Below, one piece after another: positions 1 through 9,292 of a stretch of 64,000 nucleotides of DNA. How positions within the stretch are numbered: position 1 is the stretch's first letter; every line of letters begins with the position of its first letter. Position numbers and translations under genes: made by a program. The notes under the pieces were generated by a model that did no database searches, was not told the DNA's origin, and saw nothing but the letters and a program-made list of their open reading frames with translations. The stretch covers positions 1,178,001 to 1,242,000 of the forward strand of contig NZ_CP150235.1 in assembly GCF_037974355.1 (NCBI RefSeq), given 5' to 3'. Source of the stretch: Paenibacillus sp. FSL R5-0517. Lineage in GTDB: Bacteria; Bacillota; Bacilli; Paenibacillales; Paenibacillaceae.

Positions 1-772
1 GTCCGGTAAGCAGCACATCGATGCCTTCGATGTCCCGACAGATGGCATAGCCTTGATTTTCTCCAGTTAACCGTTCGGCAGGCTCTCCTGTTTCCAGATC
101 ACTCTCAAACCCGCCATGATAACTGACAACCATTACATCTGGTTGTTCATGCTCGCGTATATAGTTAACCCATGTACGAATGGTCTCCAAGGCATCAAGG
201 AACTGCAAACCTTCAATATTCTTCGGATGCTCCCAGTTCGGGATATAATGTGTCGTTGCACCCAAGAGTGCAATTCGAACACCGGAGGAGAGTGTCTTCA
301 TTAGATAGGGAGGGCCGAAGGCTGGCAGAGCTGCACCTGTTGGAAGATCTCTCGAAGATTCTGATTCATTGGCTCTGTCGTGCTCAGCATGAACAATGTT
401 GGCTGACAGCCAAGGGAAGTTGGAAGCTTCAACTGCTCGGCGCAGCAGATCCTGACCATAGTTGAACTCGTGGTTACCCATCACCGCAGCATCATAACCG
501 AGTTCATTCAGAACTGTGATGAAGGGATGCCCTTCGTTGTTGGAAATCTGTGAAGCTGCATAAGAGGCCAAGGGTGATCCTTGCAGCAGATCCCCGTTAT
601 CCACCAGCATCAGTTCAGGTGAACGCTCGCGTTCCTTACGAATCAGGGAAGCCAGCAAGGCAAGCCCAGCCGGGCGGTACGCATTGGTATTGTAATGAAT
701 GGGGCGAATTGCCCCGTGCAGATCACTGGTATACAGAATATCGAAGCTTGCCGTAGGGTGTATGGATGTCAT
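1..772 (-). CDS. 5'-nucleotidase / 2',3'-cyclic phosphodiesterase family metallophosphoesterase (C-terminus cut by window)
   Basis: The minus strand is open from an ATG at 772 to the window edge (257 codons). The translation carries the calcineurin-like phosphoesterase motifs in order: SDLHG (about residues 16-20), DNGDLLQGS (about 57), GNHEFNYG (about 98) and SYHGGFE (about 215), which supply the two-metal site of the UshA/YfkN/CpdB group. No signal peptide is visible in this N-terminus, so this form may be cytoplasmic. AGGAGATT lies just upstream of the ATG. It diverges from the phosphonate transporter, which fits a shared role in obtaining phosphate from organic phosphorus. The C-terminal nucleotidase domain is outside the window, so nucleotide specificity cannot be judged. 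Family call is firm; substrate is inferred. Confidence 0.9.
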   Translation of the reverse strand, partial: MTSIHPTASFDILYTSDLHGAIRPIHYNTNAYRPAGLALLASLIRKERERSPELMLVDNGDLLQGSPLASYAASQISNNEGHPFITVLNELGYDAAVMGNHEFNYGQDLLRRAVEASNFPWLSANIVHAEHDRANESESSRDLPTGAALPAFGPPYLMKTLSSGVRIALLGATTHYIPNWEHPKNIEGLQFLDALETIRTWVNYIREHEQPDVMVVSYHGGFESDLETGEPAERLTGENQGYAICRDIEGIDVLLTG

Positions 773-967
773 TTTACAATCTCCTCTAATATATAAGTTC
801 TTCCCATATCTTCAACCATAATGAGCCTATTTTAACAGACTACAAGTCGCGCTGACAGCCTGACAGGAAACTTTACAAAACTCCAAATTTCGTTTCACAT
901 CGCGCAAATATTTGGCAATTATAGTAGACAAGTACTGAAAAATAGAAACTCTTTGGAGGGTGTTCGT

Positions 968-1951
968 TTGAAGAAGTCTGCTTTATTCTTACCATTGTTG
1001 ATTTTGGTTCTGTTTCTGAGTGCTTGTGGGTCTAGCAGTAGTACAACAGGTTCGGCTAACGGGGGTAATGCGAGTCCGAATGCATCCGGTACGTCTACGG
1101 CAGAGACAGAGAAAGCTGTCGAAGGTTATGTGCCAACGGAATTGACGGTTCAATTTGTTCCTTCCCAGAATGCAGATACGCTTGAAGCCAAAGCGAAACC
1201 GCTGGAGAAGCTGCTTGGTGACAAACTGGGCATTCCGGTAAAAGTCAGCGTATCCACCGACTACAACACAATTATTGAAGCAATGGCTTCCAACAAAGTA
1301 GACGTAGGTTTCTTGCCTCCAACAGCTTATGTACTGGCAAAAGAAAAAGGCGCTGCACAAGTTATTCTGCAAGCACAACGTTTTGGTGTAAATGATGAGA
1401 CAGGTGCTCCAACCGAACAGTTGGCGGATTCCTATAAATCCATGTTTATCGTGAAAAAAGATTCGCCGATTCAATCCATCGAAGACCTAAAAGGTAAAAA
1501 AGTTGCTTACCAAAACGTAACGTCTTCCGCAGGTTATGTATGGCCAGCAGGTCTGTTGCTCGACAGAGGCATTGATCCATTGAAAGATGTAACACCTGTA
1601 ACGTTGAAAGGTCATGACCAAGGTGTGATCGCTGTATTGAACGGCGATGTTGATGCGGCAGCTATCTTCCAAGATGCCCGCAACACGGTAGCCAAAGACT
1701 ATCCGACTGTATTTGAAGATACACGTGTACTGGCGTTCACTGAGCCTATTCCTAACGATACCATTGCCGTTCGTACAGACATGAATGCTGATTGGACTGC
1801 GAAGATCAAACAAGCCTTCATCGATATCGGTAAAGATACGGAAGGTCACCAGATCATCAAAGAAATCTATACGCATGAAGGTTATGTAGAATCCGATGAT
1901 AGCAAGTTTGAGATCGTTCGTCAGTATGGCGAAAAAGTGAAAGGTGAATAA
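968..1951 (+). CDS. phnD: Phosphonate ABC transporter substrate-binding lipoprotein PhnD
   Basis: PhnD-family periplasmic-type binding protein that would capture phosphonates or related phosphorus compounds outside the membrane and deliver them to PhnE. The N-terminus is a lipoprotein signal with lipobox LSAC followed by a Ser/Gly/Asn-rich linker. The body shows the family pattern: LTVQFVPSQNADTLEAKAKP, a DVGFLPPTAYVLA segment and a SYKSMFIVKKDS strand. I place the start at the TTG at 968, because GGAGGG (955-960) sits 7 bases before it. An upstream in-frame TTG at 953 overlaps that ribosome site and is unlikely. First gene of phnD-phnC-phnE-phnE. A 178-base gap with a hairpin separates it from phnC. 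Ligand (phosphonate, phosphite or other) cannot be read from sequence. Confidence 0.93.
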   Translation: MKKSALFLPLLILVLFLSACGSSSSTTGSANGGNASPNASGTSTAETEKAVEGYVPTELTVQFVPSQNADTLEAKAKPLEKLLGDKLGIPVKVSVSTDYNTIIEAMASNKVDVGFLPPTAYVLAKEKGAAQVILQAQRFGVNDETGAPTEQLADSYKSMFIVKKDSPIQSIEDLKGKKVAYQNVTSSAGYVWPAGLLLDRGIDPLKDVTPVTLKGHDQGVIAVLNGDVDAAAIFQDARNTVAKDYPTVFEDTRVLAFTEPIPNDTIAVRTDMNADWTAKIKQAFIDIGKDTEGHQIIKEIYTHEGYVESDDSKFEIVRQYGEKVKGE

Positions 1952-2030
1952 TTTGGATCCAAAAGTAGTTCGGGATCTGTTCACTTTGTAGTCGCTCTCT
2001 TGGATGGGAACAGCTTAATCGTAGCAATGG

Positions 2031-2069
2031 ACAGGCCAGTTCAGCGTGATCTACGCTGCGCTGGCTTGT
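2031..2069 (+). other. Intercistronic hairpin between phnD and phnC
   Basis: An imperfect inverted repeat pairs 2031-2047 with 2053-2069 around the loop GATCT (outer ACA.GCCAG with CTGGC.TGT, inner CAGCGT with ACGCTG). No T-run follows, so it is probably not a terminator. It may stabilise the phnD transcript or limit read-through, raising binding protein over transporter. Confidence 0.55.
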
Positions 2070-2129
2070 GCCATTATAGCAAGGACTTAGGTATGGTTGA
2101 TCATTATGAATGAAAGAAGGATTATTGCC

Positions 2130-2927
2130 ATGATTGAGCTTCATAACGTTACCAAAACTTACGCTAACGGCACCAAGGGCCTGGATAATATTAATCTAAA
2201 ATTTGAGCAGGGGGAATTCATTGCTGTAGTGGGTCTGTCGGGTGCGGGTAAATCAACTCTCCTGCGATCCATTAATCGGCTGCACGACATTAGTGAGGGC
2301 GAGATTCTGATTAACGGAAGTTCCATCACGAAGGCACAGGGCAAACGGCTACGCATGATCAGACGTGACATCGGCATGATTTTCCAAAGCTTCAATCTGG
2401 TGAAGCGGTCTAGTGTACTCCGTAATGTACTTGCTGGACGCGTTGGATACCATTCCACCATGCGTACCATTCTGGGTCGTTTTCCCAAAGAGGATATTGA
2501 ACTTGCATTTACGGCGCTGGATCGGGTTAACATCTCGGAGAAAGCCTATTCCCGTGCAGATCAGCTATCCGGTGGACAACAGCAGCGTGTGGCTATTGCC
2601 CGTGTACTGGCACAGGAAGCAAAAATCATTCTGGCTGACGAACCAGTTGCTTCACTCGACCCGCTTACAACGAAACAGGTCATGGATGACCTGAAACGCA
2701 TTAATCAAGACCTTGGGATTACCACGATTGTCAATCTTCACTTTATTGATCTTGCGAGAGAGTATGCGACCCGTATTGTCGGATTGCGAGCAGGCGAGGT
2801 CGTATTCGATGGCCCGGTGGAAGAGGCAACGGATGAGCGTTTTGCAGAAATATACGGCAGACCGATTCTCGCTGACGAATTGCTGGACAAGCAGGCTGTG
2901 CATGAGCAGGGAGAAGTTGTGGTATGA
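2130..2927 (+). CDS. phnC: Phosphonate ABC transporter ATP-binding protein PhnC
   Basis: ATPase subunit that powers phosphonate import. Walker A is GLSGAGKST, the signature is [17 protein letters not shown], Walker B is [12 protein letters not shown], and the H-loop reads NLHFIDLA, the form typical of PhnC. Length is 265 residues. I choose the ATG at 2130 because GAAAGAAGG ends 9 bases upstream and the protein then begins [11 protein letters not shown], the usual first beta strand. The longer start at 2097 adds 11 unconserved residues. The stop overlaps the phnE start as ATGA, indicating translational coupling. Confidence 0.94.
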   Translation: MIELHNVTKTYANGTKGLDNINLKFEQGEFIAVVGLSGAGKSTLLRSINRLHDISEGEILINGSSITKAQGKRLRMIRRDIGMIFQSFNLVKRSSVLRNVLAGRVGYHSTMRTILGRFPKEDIELAFTALDRVNISEKAYSRADQLSGGQQQRVAIARVLAQEAKIILADEPVASLDPLTTKQVMDDLKRINQDLGITTIVNLHFIDLAREYATRIVGLRAGEVVFDGPVEEATDERFAEIYGRPILADELLDKQAVHEQGEVVV

Positions 2928-3775
2928 AGGGGCAGTCCAACGTTCCACTTCAGAATGTAGGCGGAGTGGGGAAGGAACCTGGTTCCAGCCCGGCTCAGGT
3001 TGTGAATCGCCCGAAACCGCCTGGGCGTACGAAACATCTGCTCACCCTAGTGATCATTCTGCTCCTTCTGTGGGCCAGTGCCAAGCAGACGGATGCCAGC
3101 TTTACGGAGTTGTATGAAGGTTTCCCCAACATGCTGGATTTACTGAAGGAGATGTTCCCACCTCGGTGGAGTTACTTTGATAATATCGTGCAAGGCATGC
3201 TGGAAACGATCCGAATGGCCCTGATCGGAACAACCATTGGTGCCATTATTGCAATCCCGATCTCGATCATCTGTGCCGGTAACCTGATGCCGAGTCGCTG
3301 GATCTATTATCCGGCGCGCTTTCTGCTGAACCTGATTCGGACTGTACCGGATCTGCTGCTTGCTGCTCTATTTGTAGCTGTGTTTGGTCTGGGTCCAATC
3401 CCCGGAATCTTGGCACTGGCTGTGTTCTCGGTTGGTCTGATTGCGAAGCTCACGTATGAGACGCTGGAAACCATTGATCAGGGGCCGCTGGAAGCGATGA
3501 CGGCTGTGGGTATGAACCGGATTCAGCTCATTGTATATGGCGTGGTGCCGCAATTGGCTGCTCAGTTCACATCCTATGTGCTGTATGCCTTCGAAATTAA
3601 TATACGTGCTGCTGCCATTCTCGGACTGGTGGGAGCCGGAGGAATTGGACTCTATTATGAGGCCACACTTGGATTCCTGGAGTATGACAAGACCAGCGTA
3701 ATCATTCTGTTTACCCTCGTCATTGTTCTGGTCATTGATTATGTAAGTACTAAGCTGCGGGAGAAATTGCTATGA
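2924..3775 (+). CDS. phnE: Phosphonate ABC transporter permease PhnE, first copy
   Basis: Integral membrane permease of the PhnE family, 283 residues. A short charged N-terminus precedes a membrane helix ([13 protein letters not shown]), then the permease core. The coupling-loop motif [25 protein letters not shown] segment (after [11 protein letters not shown]) contacts PhnC, and the [10 protein letters not shown] signature lies near the C-terminus. It overlaps phnC upstream and the second phnE downstream, both by ATGA. The two unlike permeases probably form a heterodimeric channel, an arrangement known for phnCDEE operons. Confidence 0.93.
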   Translation: MKGQSNVPLQNVGGVGKEPGSSPAQVVNRPKPPGRTKHLLTLVIILLLLWASAKQTDASFTELYEGFPNMLDLLKEMFPPRWSYFDNIVQGMLETIRMALIGTTIGAIIAIPISIICAGNLMPSRWIYYPARFLLNLIRTVPDLLLAALFVAVFGLGPIPGILALAVFSVGLIAKLTYETLETIDQGPLEAMTAVGMNRIQLIVYGVVPQLAAQFTSYVLYAFEINIRAAAILGLVGAGGIGLYYEATLGFLEYDKTSVIILFTLVIVLVIDYVSTKLREKLL

Positions 3776-4578
3776 TGAAAAATGAAACAAGCCGCATCCG
3801 GCCAAAACCACGGAAGAACCCGCTACGCTGGGTCATTGTGTTACTGCTAATCCTTGTATATGTCTGGGCTCTCGCTGGTGTACCATTCACTGGCTTTAAG
3901 GAAACCGCTGCTCAGATTATGAAGGCTATTGTAGCCGGAATATTCTCACCGGATTGGGATTTTGTATACTTGCCAGAGGGAGAAGACCTACTTCGGGGAC
4001 TGCTCGATACACTGGCGATTTCCGTGTTGGGTACCGTAATCTCGGCAGTACTCTGTATCCCGTTTGCATTCTGGTCTGCCCGCAATATGAGTGGGCATCG
4101 TTCCATCTCGGGTGCAGGGAAAATGGTACTCAGCTTCATCCGCACGTTCCCTGAGATTATTATGGCCTTGTTGTTCATTAAGGCCGTAGGCCCAGGTTCG
4201 TTCGCAGGGGTACTCGCCCTTGGATTACACTCCATCGGCATGTTGGGTAAATTGTACGCAGATGAAGTCGAGAATATCGACTACGGCCCATCTGAGGCGC
4301 TGCTTGCCTCCGGAGCCAATCGCATGCAGCAGTTGTGGTTCGCCATTTTGCCGCAGGTTATGCCAGGATTCCTGAACTATACGTTGTATCGGTTCGAGAT
4401 TAATGTACGTTCTGCGACTATACTCGGCGTAATTGGAGCAGGGGGGATTGGAACCCCGCTGATTTTTGCACTTAGCACACGGAACTGGCCGCGAGTAGGT
4501 ATAATCCTGCTGGGAATTATCGTGATGATCACGATTATCGACTTGATCTCAGGGTATATTCGTAAGAAGCTGGTGTAG
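3772..4578 (+). CDS. phnE: Phosphonate ABC transporter permease PhnE, second copy
   Basis: Second PhnE-family permease, 268 residues, diverged from the first. It has an N-terminal helix (VIVLLLILVYVWALAGVPF), the coupling motif EALLASGANRMQQLWF and the GAGGIGTPLIF signature. It starts within the stop of the preceding phnE. It is the last gene of the operon and is followed by a terminator hairpin at 4669-4711. No carbon-phosphorus lyase or phosphonatase gene follows, so compound breakdown must be encoded elsewhere. Confidence 0.92.
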   Translation: MMKNETSRIRPKPRKNPLRWVIVLLLILVYVWALAGVPFTGFKETAAQIMKAIVAGIFSPDWDFVYLPEGEDLLRGLLDTLAISVLGTVISAVLCIPFAFWSARNMSGHRSISGAGKMVLSFIRTFPEIIMALLFIKAVGPGSFAGVLALGLHSIGMLGKLYADEVENIDYGPSEALLASGANRMQQLWFAILPQVMPGFLNYTLYRFEINVRSATILGVIGAGGIGTPLIFALSTRNWPRVGIILLGIIVMITIIDLISGYIRKKLV

Positions 4579-4920
4579 GCTAATGTGAGGCTACGAGGCA
4601 TAAAGATAGTGGTGCCATAAAGTATATTAGATAATTAAGTAAGGTTAGACGATAGAGTAAGAGGAGAGGGCTATTCGCTGCCAGAAATATGGCCAGGGAT
4701 AGTCTTTTTTTGTGTCTGCAAATCAACAACAGAATGTTTTATTGCCGTGCTGATCATTATTCATAAGGATGTTCAAAGAATATGCAGACCGAGGATTGAA
4801 TTAATTTCCAATGACATGTAGTATTAATAGATTCCTATATAAAGGGAATTAAGGATATTAATCAATATTCCTCATAGATAACCATTACAAGTAATCAGTT
4901 TTTCAAAAGGAAGGTGACTT
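4579..4920. other. Intergenic region after phn operon
   Basis: It holds the phn terminator (4669-4711), then AT-rich sequence that probably contains the promoter of the small membrane protein at 4921. I see no supported coding sequence and no riboswitch-like structure. Confidence 0.6.
4669..4711 (+). terminator. Rho-independent terminator of the phn operon
   Basis: GGCTATTC pairs imperfectly with GGGATAGTC around an internal CTG/CAG segment, and a run of seven T follows. It lies about 90 bases after the second phnE. Confidence 0.7.
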
Positions 4921-5181
4921 ATGGAAATATTTTATTATATATGGATTGGGTTTATCGTGCTCCTGTTACTCTACAGAATGTTCTTTCAGAAGTTTAAAAA
5001 GCATAACATAGAGAATATTGGACTCAGTGCAATCCTAATCGTTTTCACGGGAAGAAGTTATCCGTATCCCCACATAAACTGGATTTTTGTTATCAGTGTT
5101 ATCGCCGTGGCTGTTTATGCTGCTGTATGGAACAGTATTCTAGGTTGGAAGAAATGGAATGGGCCTGAACGTTTGAAATGA
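4921..5181 (+). CDS. Small membrane protein of unknown function
   Basis: 86 residues, preceded by AAGGAAGGTG at good spacing. There are two hydrophobic segments: about residues 4-21 (YIWIGFIVLLLLYRMFF) and about 57-75 (INWIFVISVIAVAVYAAVW), with a basic stretch (QKFKKH) after the first, suggesting a cytoplasmic loop. I do not recognise the family. It stands alone between the phn terminator and a dispersed repeat. The strong ribosome site and plausible topology argue that it is real. Confidence 0.6.
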   Translation: MEIFYYIWIGFIVLLLLYRMFFQKFKKHNIENIGLSAILIVFTGRSYPYPHINWIFVISVIAVAVYAAVWNSILGWKKWNGPERLK

Positions 5182-5238
5182 ACCTACGTTCTGCATTGCT
5201 TTTACAATATGTAACCAAAGTAGCGTCGCAGGAGCTGG

Positions 5239-5435
5239 TCTAACGAACTTGAGAGTCCTTATTTGGTAACATGAGGCGTCACTGGCATTCTAACGAATCG
5301 TAGTGACGCTATTTGTTGAGTCTAACCTGAATTAACCCTCTTGGAGCGGAAATATAGTTAAATAGCGACACTGAGGTTCGTTAGATTTTAGAATTCCGTC
5401 AAAATGGCTGAATAAGATCTGTCAGATTCGTTAGC
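5239..5435. repeat. Four-module palindromic intergenic repeat, copy 1
   Basis: Four related 26-base units begin with (T/G)CTAACGAA and end with CTTATT or GCTATT plus one base. Two are direct (5239-5264, 5289-5314) and two inverted (5360-5385, 5410-5435). Unit starts are spaced 50, 71 and 50 bases. The inner pair matches as an inverted repeat at 22 of 26 positions. The same architecture and spacing recur at 19312-19508. Confidence 0.85.
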
Positions 5436-5620
5436 CGCGTTAAGGGGGAAGGGTATCACGTGAAATTCCCAATACATAAGCGCACGAGGCAATGAGCCGA
5501 GAAGCCCACGATCCCAAGAGCGTCAGCCCCTGAGATTCATAAGTAACAAGTCACTTTAGCGTCATGAGTGAATTGGTACCGTATAAGTCAAAGTATTCCG
5601 ATGTTCCTCTGCTCAACTAA

Positions 5621-5673
5621 AAAAAACCGAAACCAGGTTGCCCTGAATCAGGCAATGTTGGTTTCGGTTTTTT
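5621..5673 (-). terminator. Terminator of the secreted multidomain protein gene
   Basis: A 15-base inverted repeat, AAAAAACCGAAACCA (5621-5635) with TGGTTTCGGTTTTTT (5659-5673), has A/T runs on both sides, so it could work in both directions. It lies about 40 bases beyond the stop of the minus-strand gene. Confidence 0.85.
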
Positions 5674-5710
5674 AGTAGCTTGGTTAAAAGTCAGGCTTCT
5701 TTATTAAGAC

Positions 5711-8515
5711 CTAGCTAGCCAAAGGCAACGCTTTGGTTACTTGAACTGTAATTGTCTCTGTGCTGGTTACGCCTGCGGCGTTGATCAGCTCAGCGCGGTA
5801 CGTGTATGTTCCGTTAGCACGACCGGACAATTCCGTAACCGCACTTTGAGAAGCGGGTGTAGCGGCTTTCAATGCTTGTGTATCAATCAATACATCATTC
5901 TCATAGAGACGGTATTCGGTAGCGTTCGTACCCCACCAGAGGTTCATAGATACGCTGTAGTTGCCATCACCATCCCAGTTGTTTTGGGACAATGTTGCTT
6001 TGTCTGGAGTGGCATTGGTTACTTGTACTGTCAGTACCTCACTGCGTGTTGTGCCTTTGTCATTGGTCAGCTCGGCAACGTAAGTATACGTGCCATTCGT
6101 TTTGCCAGTAATGGCGGTTTTAGCAAACTGTGAAGAAGGTGTAGCCGCAGTCAACTTCTGCGTATCAATGAGAACGCCGTTCTCATACAGTTTGTATTCA
6201 GAACCATTTTCGCCCCACCAGAGGTTCATGCTTACGTTATACGCACCTTCGAACAGGCCAGTCGTATATCCATTATCAGAAGAAAGCACCGGTTTACCCG
6301 GCGCTTCTGCAGCTGGAGTGGAAGGCTGTTCGCCTCCACCTTGATCCTCAGCAGGTACAAAATCATTCAAGCTTCTAGGTTTCAATTGATATACGTCTTT
6401 GAAAATAGCAGAAACGCCTGTGATATCAATTTTGTCCCCAGCAGTATAAGGGAAGGAAGTATCTGTCACACCTGTACGGGTGTCTACACGGATGTGTGTA
6501 GTTGCTCCGTCCGCAGCCACTGCGTCAAATTCGAAAGATCCAGCCGGTGTAGCACTGATGATATTCTCAATCGTTACATCTTTCAATTGAACCAGTTGAC
6601 CCTGGTTCGCATCTGTAATGGCTGTAACTTCAATTGGAGCAGGTACGGAAGCCGTACCTGTTTTCTCAATCGCAACGATGTCGGTAAGCTCGAACTCGCT
6701 GTTATAGATGGTTGTTGCTGCCGTTACTTTCACCGTGTCACCTGCATGAAAGCCACTTGTGTGTTGGAAGACATAAATTCCGGCAGTTTCATCTTGAAGA
6801 TAAAAGGCTTGTCCACCGAATGCACCTGGTTCTGTCGTTACAACACCTTCGATGGTTACGGTCGTACCGACAGCTTTGGTGCGTGCTTCAGCAACGGTAA
6901 TCGCTGCTGGAATCGGTCCTTCTTCTTCCGGAAGCTGTTCAGCTGGCACATTGCCAACAGTCACGGCATTGGTAATCAGGTTACTGCCGTTCAGACGGAG
7001 ACGCAGGCTTGCAGCGCCAGTTGTACCCGGTTTGATACGTACATTCAGATCTTTGATCCCGCGACCTTGGCTATCCGAGGTTACACTGAATGTGGAGCTG
7101 TAACCGTACGATGTCGGCCAACTACCACTTTCATTCTGAATCATGGCTACCTGTGTTCCGCCAGTCAGATAGATACCAGCACTATAACCGGATACGGTTG
7201 TGTTTGGAGCCATGTTCTCCACAACGACACGAATCTGGAAGTCTTCTGCATTCGGAAGCGTATCCTGTTTCACGAAGCTGTAAGAAGCATTTGCGCTGGA
7301 TGCAGGGCCGCCGTAAGAACCAGCCTTGAACGTGGAACGATCGTACCACTTGTATCCGGCAGCAGGTGCGGCCCAAGGTTCAGCCTGTGGTTCTGTAGAA
7401 GCAGCCGGCTCTTCGAATGGCAACAGCGCTGTAGCTGTATCCAGTTCAAGTCCGTTTACTTGAGTGAAGTCCGTGTAGTTCTCTTGTGTAGCAAGCCAGT
7501 TCACCGTGTTCACGAGCAATACGGCATCATCGACTTCTTTGAATCCGTCATAGGTTGTTTTGCGTGTGCCCGTCTCTTCACGCAAGTATTTAGGCGATGC
7601 ATCTTCTACTGGAGAGGAGTCACCGATGAAGGCAGCCTTACCTGCTCCAAGCTTGGATACGGCTACGTAAGGACCTTCTTCGATCCCGCCGCCGTTGTAT
7701 ACGCCTTGGTCCACCGCGTTGTTCCATTTTGCGTTGGTTTTTGGCAGGTACACAATGCCTTTTGCCTTTTCCGGATCAGTGATTGCGAGGGTTGAGCCGG
7801 CATGCATGGCTACAGCCGACACACCTTCTGTGATGCCGAAGGCTTGATCTGCCGGTACAATGATATTGGCATTGATATCGCCAAGTGCGTTATAGCGGAA
7901 TCGTACGCCAAAATTATCGGACAACCAGTCCGAGCTGGTGATGTTTTGCATGGCTTCAGAATTACGCTCATCTGTGCTCATGCCTTTGGCTGGATCTTCG
8001 AATGCTCCACGACGATAGCCGTTGATAACTTCAGAGCCATCCCAGCGGTTTTTATTACGGTCTGCATTATAGTGATCTCCAACGAAGAAGATGCTGCCGC
8101 CTGTTTCAACATATTGTTTGAGTGCTGCCTGTTCGGATGTTTTGAAAGGAATTTGAGGCTCTGCAATAACGAATACGTTATACTCTTTCAGATCATCATA
8201 GGTAAATGGAGTCGTCTTGCGAAGTTCTTTGACATAATAACCATCATTCGCGAGTGCATTCCCGAAGTCAGAGAAACCTCCATCGATGACCCAGTCTGCT
8301 GCTCCAGCCGTCTGGCCGTGTGAGTTGTCGAACAATACTTTCTTGCCTGCATTTTGGTTCACAACCTTCGCTTGGATGAATGGTGCCGGGTCTGTCGGTC
8401 CTTCCGCATGAACCGATGCATCTCCGTTCCATAATCCGATCTGAAGCGGCAAAGCCATGGACAATGCGAGGAGTGATTTTAGAAATACTCCGCGCATACC
8501 TGTTAATTTACCCAA
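5711..8515 (-). CDS. Secreted multidomain protein: GATase/ThuA-like domain, OB-fold modules, two C-terminal Fn3-like modules
   Basis: 934 residues. The TTG start at 8515 is supported by GGGAGGGA 7 bases upstream. An export signal ends near VHAEG (about residue 38). Residues about 58-365 form an alpha/beta domain (KKVLFDNSHGQ, VFVIAEPQIPF, GGSIFFVGDHYNADRN) resembling the DUF4350/ThuA glutamine-amidotransferase-like fold. Residues about 545-735 resemble YhcR-type OB folds (TVTIEGVVTTEPG, FYLQDETAGIYVFQ). The C-terminus carries two related modules of about 95 residues with the SMNLWWG..YKLYENGVLIDTQ pattern seen in chitinase and glucanase accessory domains. No recognised hydrolase active site is visible; polysaccharide or cell-wall binding is inferred. 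It lies behind the ECF sigma gene on the same strand. Confidence 0.7.
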   Translation of the reverse strand: MGKLTGMRGVFLKSLLALSMALPLQIGLWNGDASVHAEGPTDPAPFIQAKVVNQNAGKKVLFDNSHGQTAGAADWVIDGGFSDFGNALANDGYYVKELRKTTPFTYDDLKEYNVFVIAEPQIPFKTSEQAALKQYVETGGSIFFVGDHYNADRNKNRWDGSEVINGYRRGAFEDPAKGMSTDERNSEAMQNITSSDWLSDNFGVRFRYNALGDINANIIVPADQAFGITEGVSAVAMHAGSTLAITDPEKAKGIVYLPKTNAKWNNAVDQGVYNGGGIEEGPYVAVSKLGAGKAAFIGDSSPVEDASPKYLREETGTRKTTYDGFKEVDDAVLLVNTVNWLATQENYTDFTQVNGLELDTATALLPFEEPAASTEPQAEPWAAPAAGYKWYDRSTFKAGSYGGPASSANASYSFVKQDTLPNAEDFQIRVVVENMAPNTTVSGYSAGIYLTGGTQVAMIQNESGSWPTSYGYSSTFSVTSDSQGRGIKDLNVRIKPGTTGAASLRLRLNGSNLITNAVTVGNVPAEQLPEEEGPIPAAITVAEARTKAVGTTVTIEGVVTTEPGAFGGQAFYLQDETAGIYVFQHTSGFHAGDTVKVTAATTIYNSEFELTDIVAIEKTGTASVPAPIEVTAITDANQGQLVQLKDVTIENIISATPAGSFEFDAVAADGATTHIRVDTRTGVTDTSFPYTAGDKIDITGVSAIFKDVYQLKPRSLNDFVPAEDQGGGEQPSTPAAEAPGKPVLSSDNGYTTGLFEGAYNVSMNLWWGENGSEYKLYENGVLIDTQKLTAATPSSQFAKTAITGKTNGTYTYVAELTNDKGTTRSEVLTVQVTNATPDKATLSQNNWDGDGNYSVSMNLWWGTNATEYRLYENDVLIDTQALKAATPASQSAVTELSGRANGTYTYRAELINAAGVTSTETITVQVTKALPLAS

Positions 8516-8701
8516 CCAAATCCCTCCCAGATATTAGTTAATTCATGAGTTCGTCCATATTCTACCACATGAAAATCTCACATAGTCATAACAATTTGTA
8601 AAAATTAACTCGATATTTGTAAAATTGGGTCTTTTGACATATCCATAGGTATTTCGGTCCTGTCTTAACACTCCCATCCGGCGTCACTGTTGATTTTGCA
8701 T

Positions 8702-8727
8702 AAAAAAAGCCATCTCTATGAGATGAC
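8702..8727 (-). terminator. Terminator overlapping the end of the ECF sigma gene
   Basis: GCCATCTC (8709-8716) pairs with GAGATGAC (8720-8727) with one G.T wobble, and on the minus strand it is followed by a seven-T run. The hairpin includes the sigma-factor stop codon (8716-8718), an unusually tight arrangement. Confidence 0.8.
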
Positions 8728-9192
8728 TTTGGCCCGAATTCGATTGACGGCATGGAAGACAGAAGACTTAATCATGCCTTCACTGCGATTCACCAGCTCT
8801 GCTGTTTCCTTGATGGAGTATCCGTGGATGAGGCGAAGTTCTAATATTTTTCGGTGTTCCGTGTTGTTGATATGGGAGACAAGATCATGAACGCCTTCAT
8901 TAATTTCAAGTTGGGGTGTATCGAGGTGATGGGTAGGTACCTCCAGACGGCTGTCACGTTTAAGTGTACGGGTTCGCCTGCGGAAACTGTCCATGGCAAG
9001 GTTTCGGGCAATCCGTTTGAGATAATAGAGGAGTCGATCTTCAGGGATATCTACGGTCACATTCATCAGTCGAATGAAGCAATCCTGAGCCAGATCTTCT
9101 GCGTCTTGTGGCTGTTTGACGATATGGGATAGATACCGTGTGATTTCTGATTTATAGTTGACATAAGCATCGTTGATTTGTGCATTGTTCAT
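8716..9192 (-). CDS. ECF-type RNA polymerase sigma factor
   Basis: 158 residues with the sigma-70 region 2 pattern (YLSHIVKQPQDAEDLAQDCFIRLM, then YYLKRIARNLAMDSFRRR) and a region 4 helix-turn-helix (LRLIHGYSIKETAELVNRSEGMIKSSVFHAVNRIR). No anti-sigma gene follows; the next gene on the strand encodes the secreted multidomain protein, but a terminator intervenes. It diverges from the response-regulator operon. The regulon and inducing signal are unknown. Confidence 0.92.
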   Translation of the reverse strand: MNNAQINDAYVNYKSEITRYLSHIVKQPQDAEDLAQDCFIRLMNVTVDIPEDRLLYYLKRIARNLAMDSFRRRTRTLKRDSRLEVPTHHLDTPQLEINEGVHDLVSHINNTEHRKILELRLIHGYSIKETAELVNRSEGMIKSSVFHAVNRIRAKVIS

Positions 9193-9292
9193 ATGATGTG
9201 AATCCCCCTTGGATACAGATCAGGCTTGGGTCCGGTCTGGTATGAGTCTCTTATGATCCAAGTATATCGGGAGGTTGTTTCCAAACGGTTCA

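Larger units (their letters stand above)
5182..5710. other. Intergenic region holding the first four-module repeat and a terminator
   Basis: No coding sequence is supported. It contains the four-module repeat (5239-5435) and the terminator of the minus-strand secreted protein (5621-5673). The stretch 5436-5610 shows nothing I can assign. Confidence 0.7.

Noticed and set aside
953..967. Earlier TTG start for phnD
   Set aside because: It overlaps the GGAGGG ribosome site itself; the TTG at 968 has correct spacing and begins the lipoprotein signal.
6341..7795. 484-codon open frame on the plus strand
   Set aside because: It is antisense to the secreted multidomain protein (5711-8515), is Cys/Arg-rich with no domain pattern, and lacks a ribosome site; the minus-strand frame has recognised domains, signal peptide, ribosome site and terminator.
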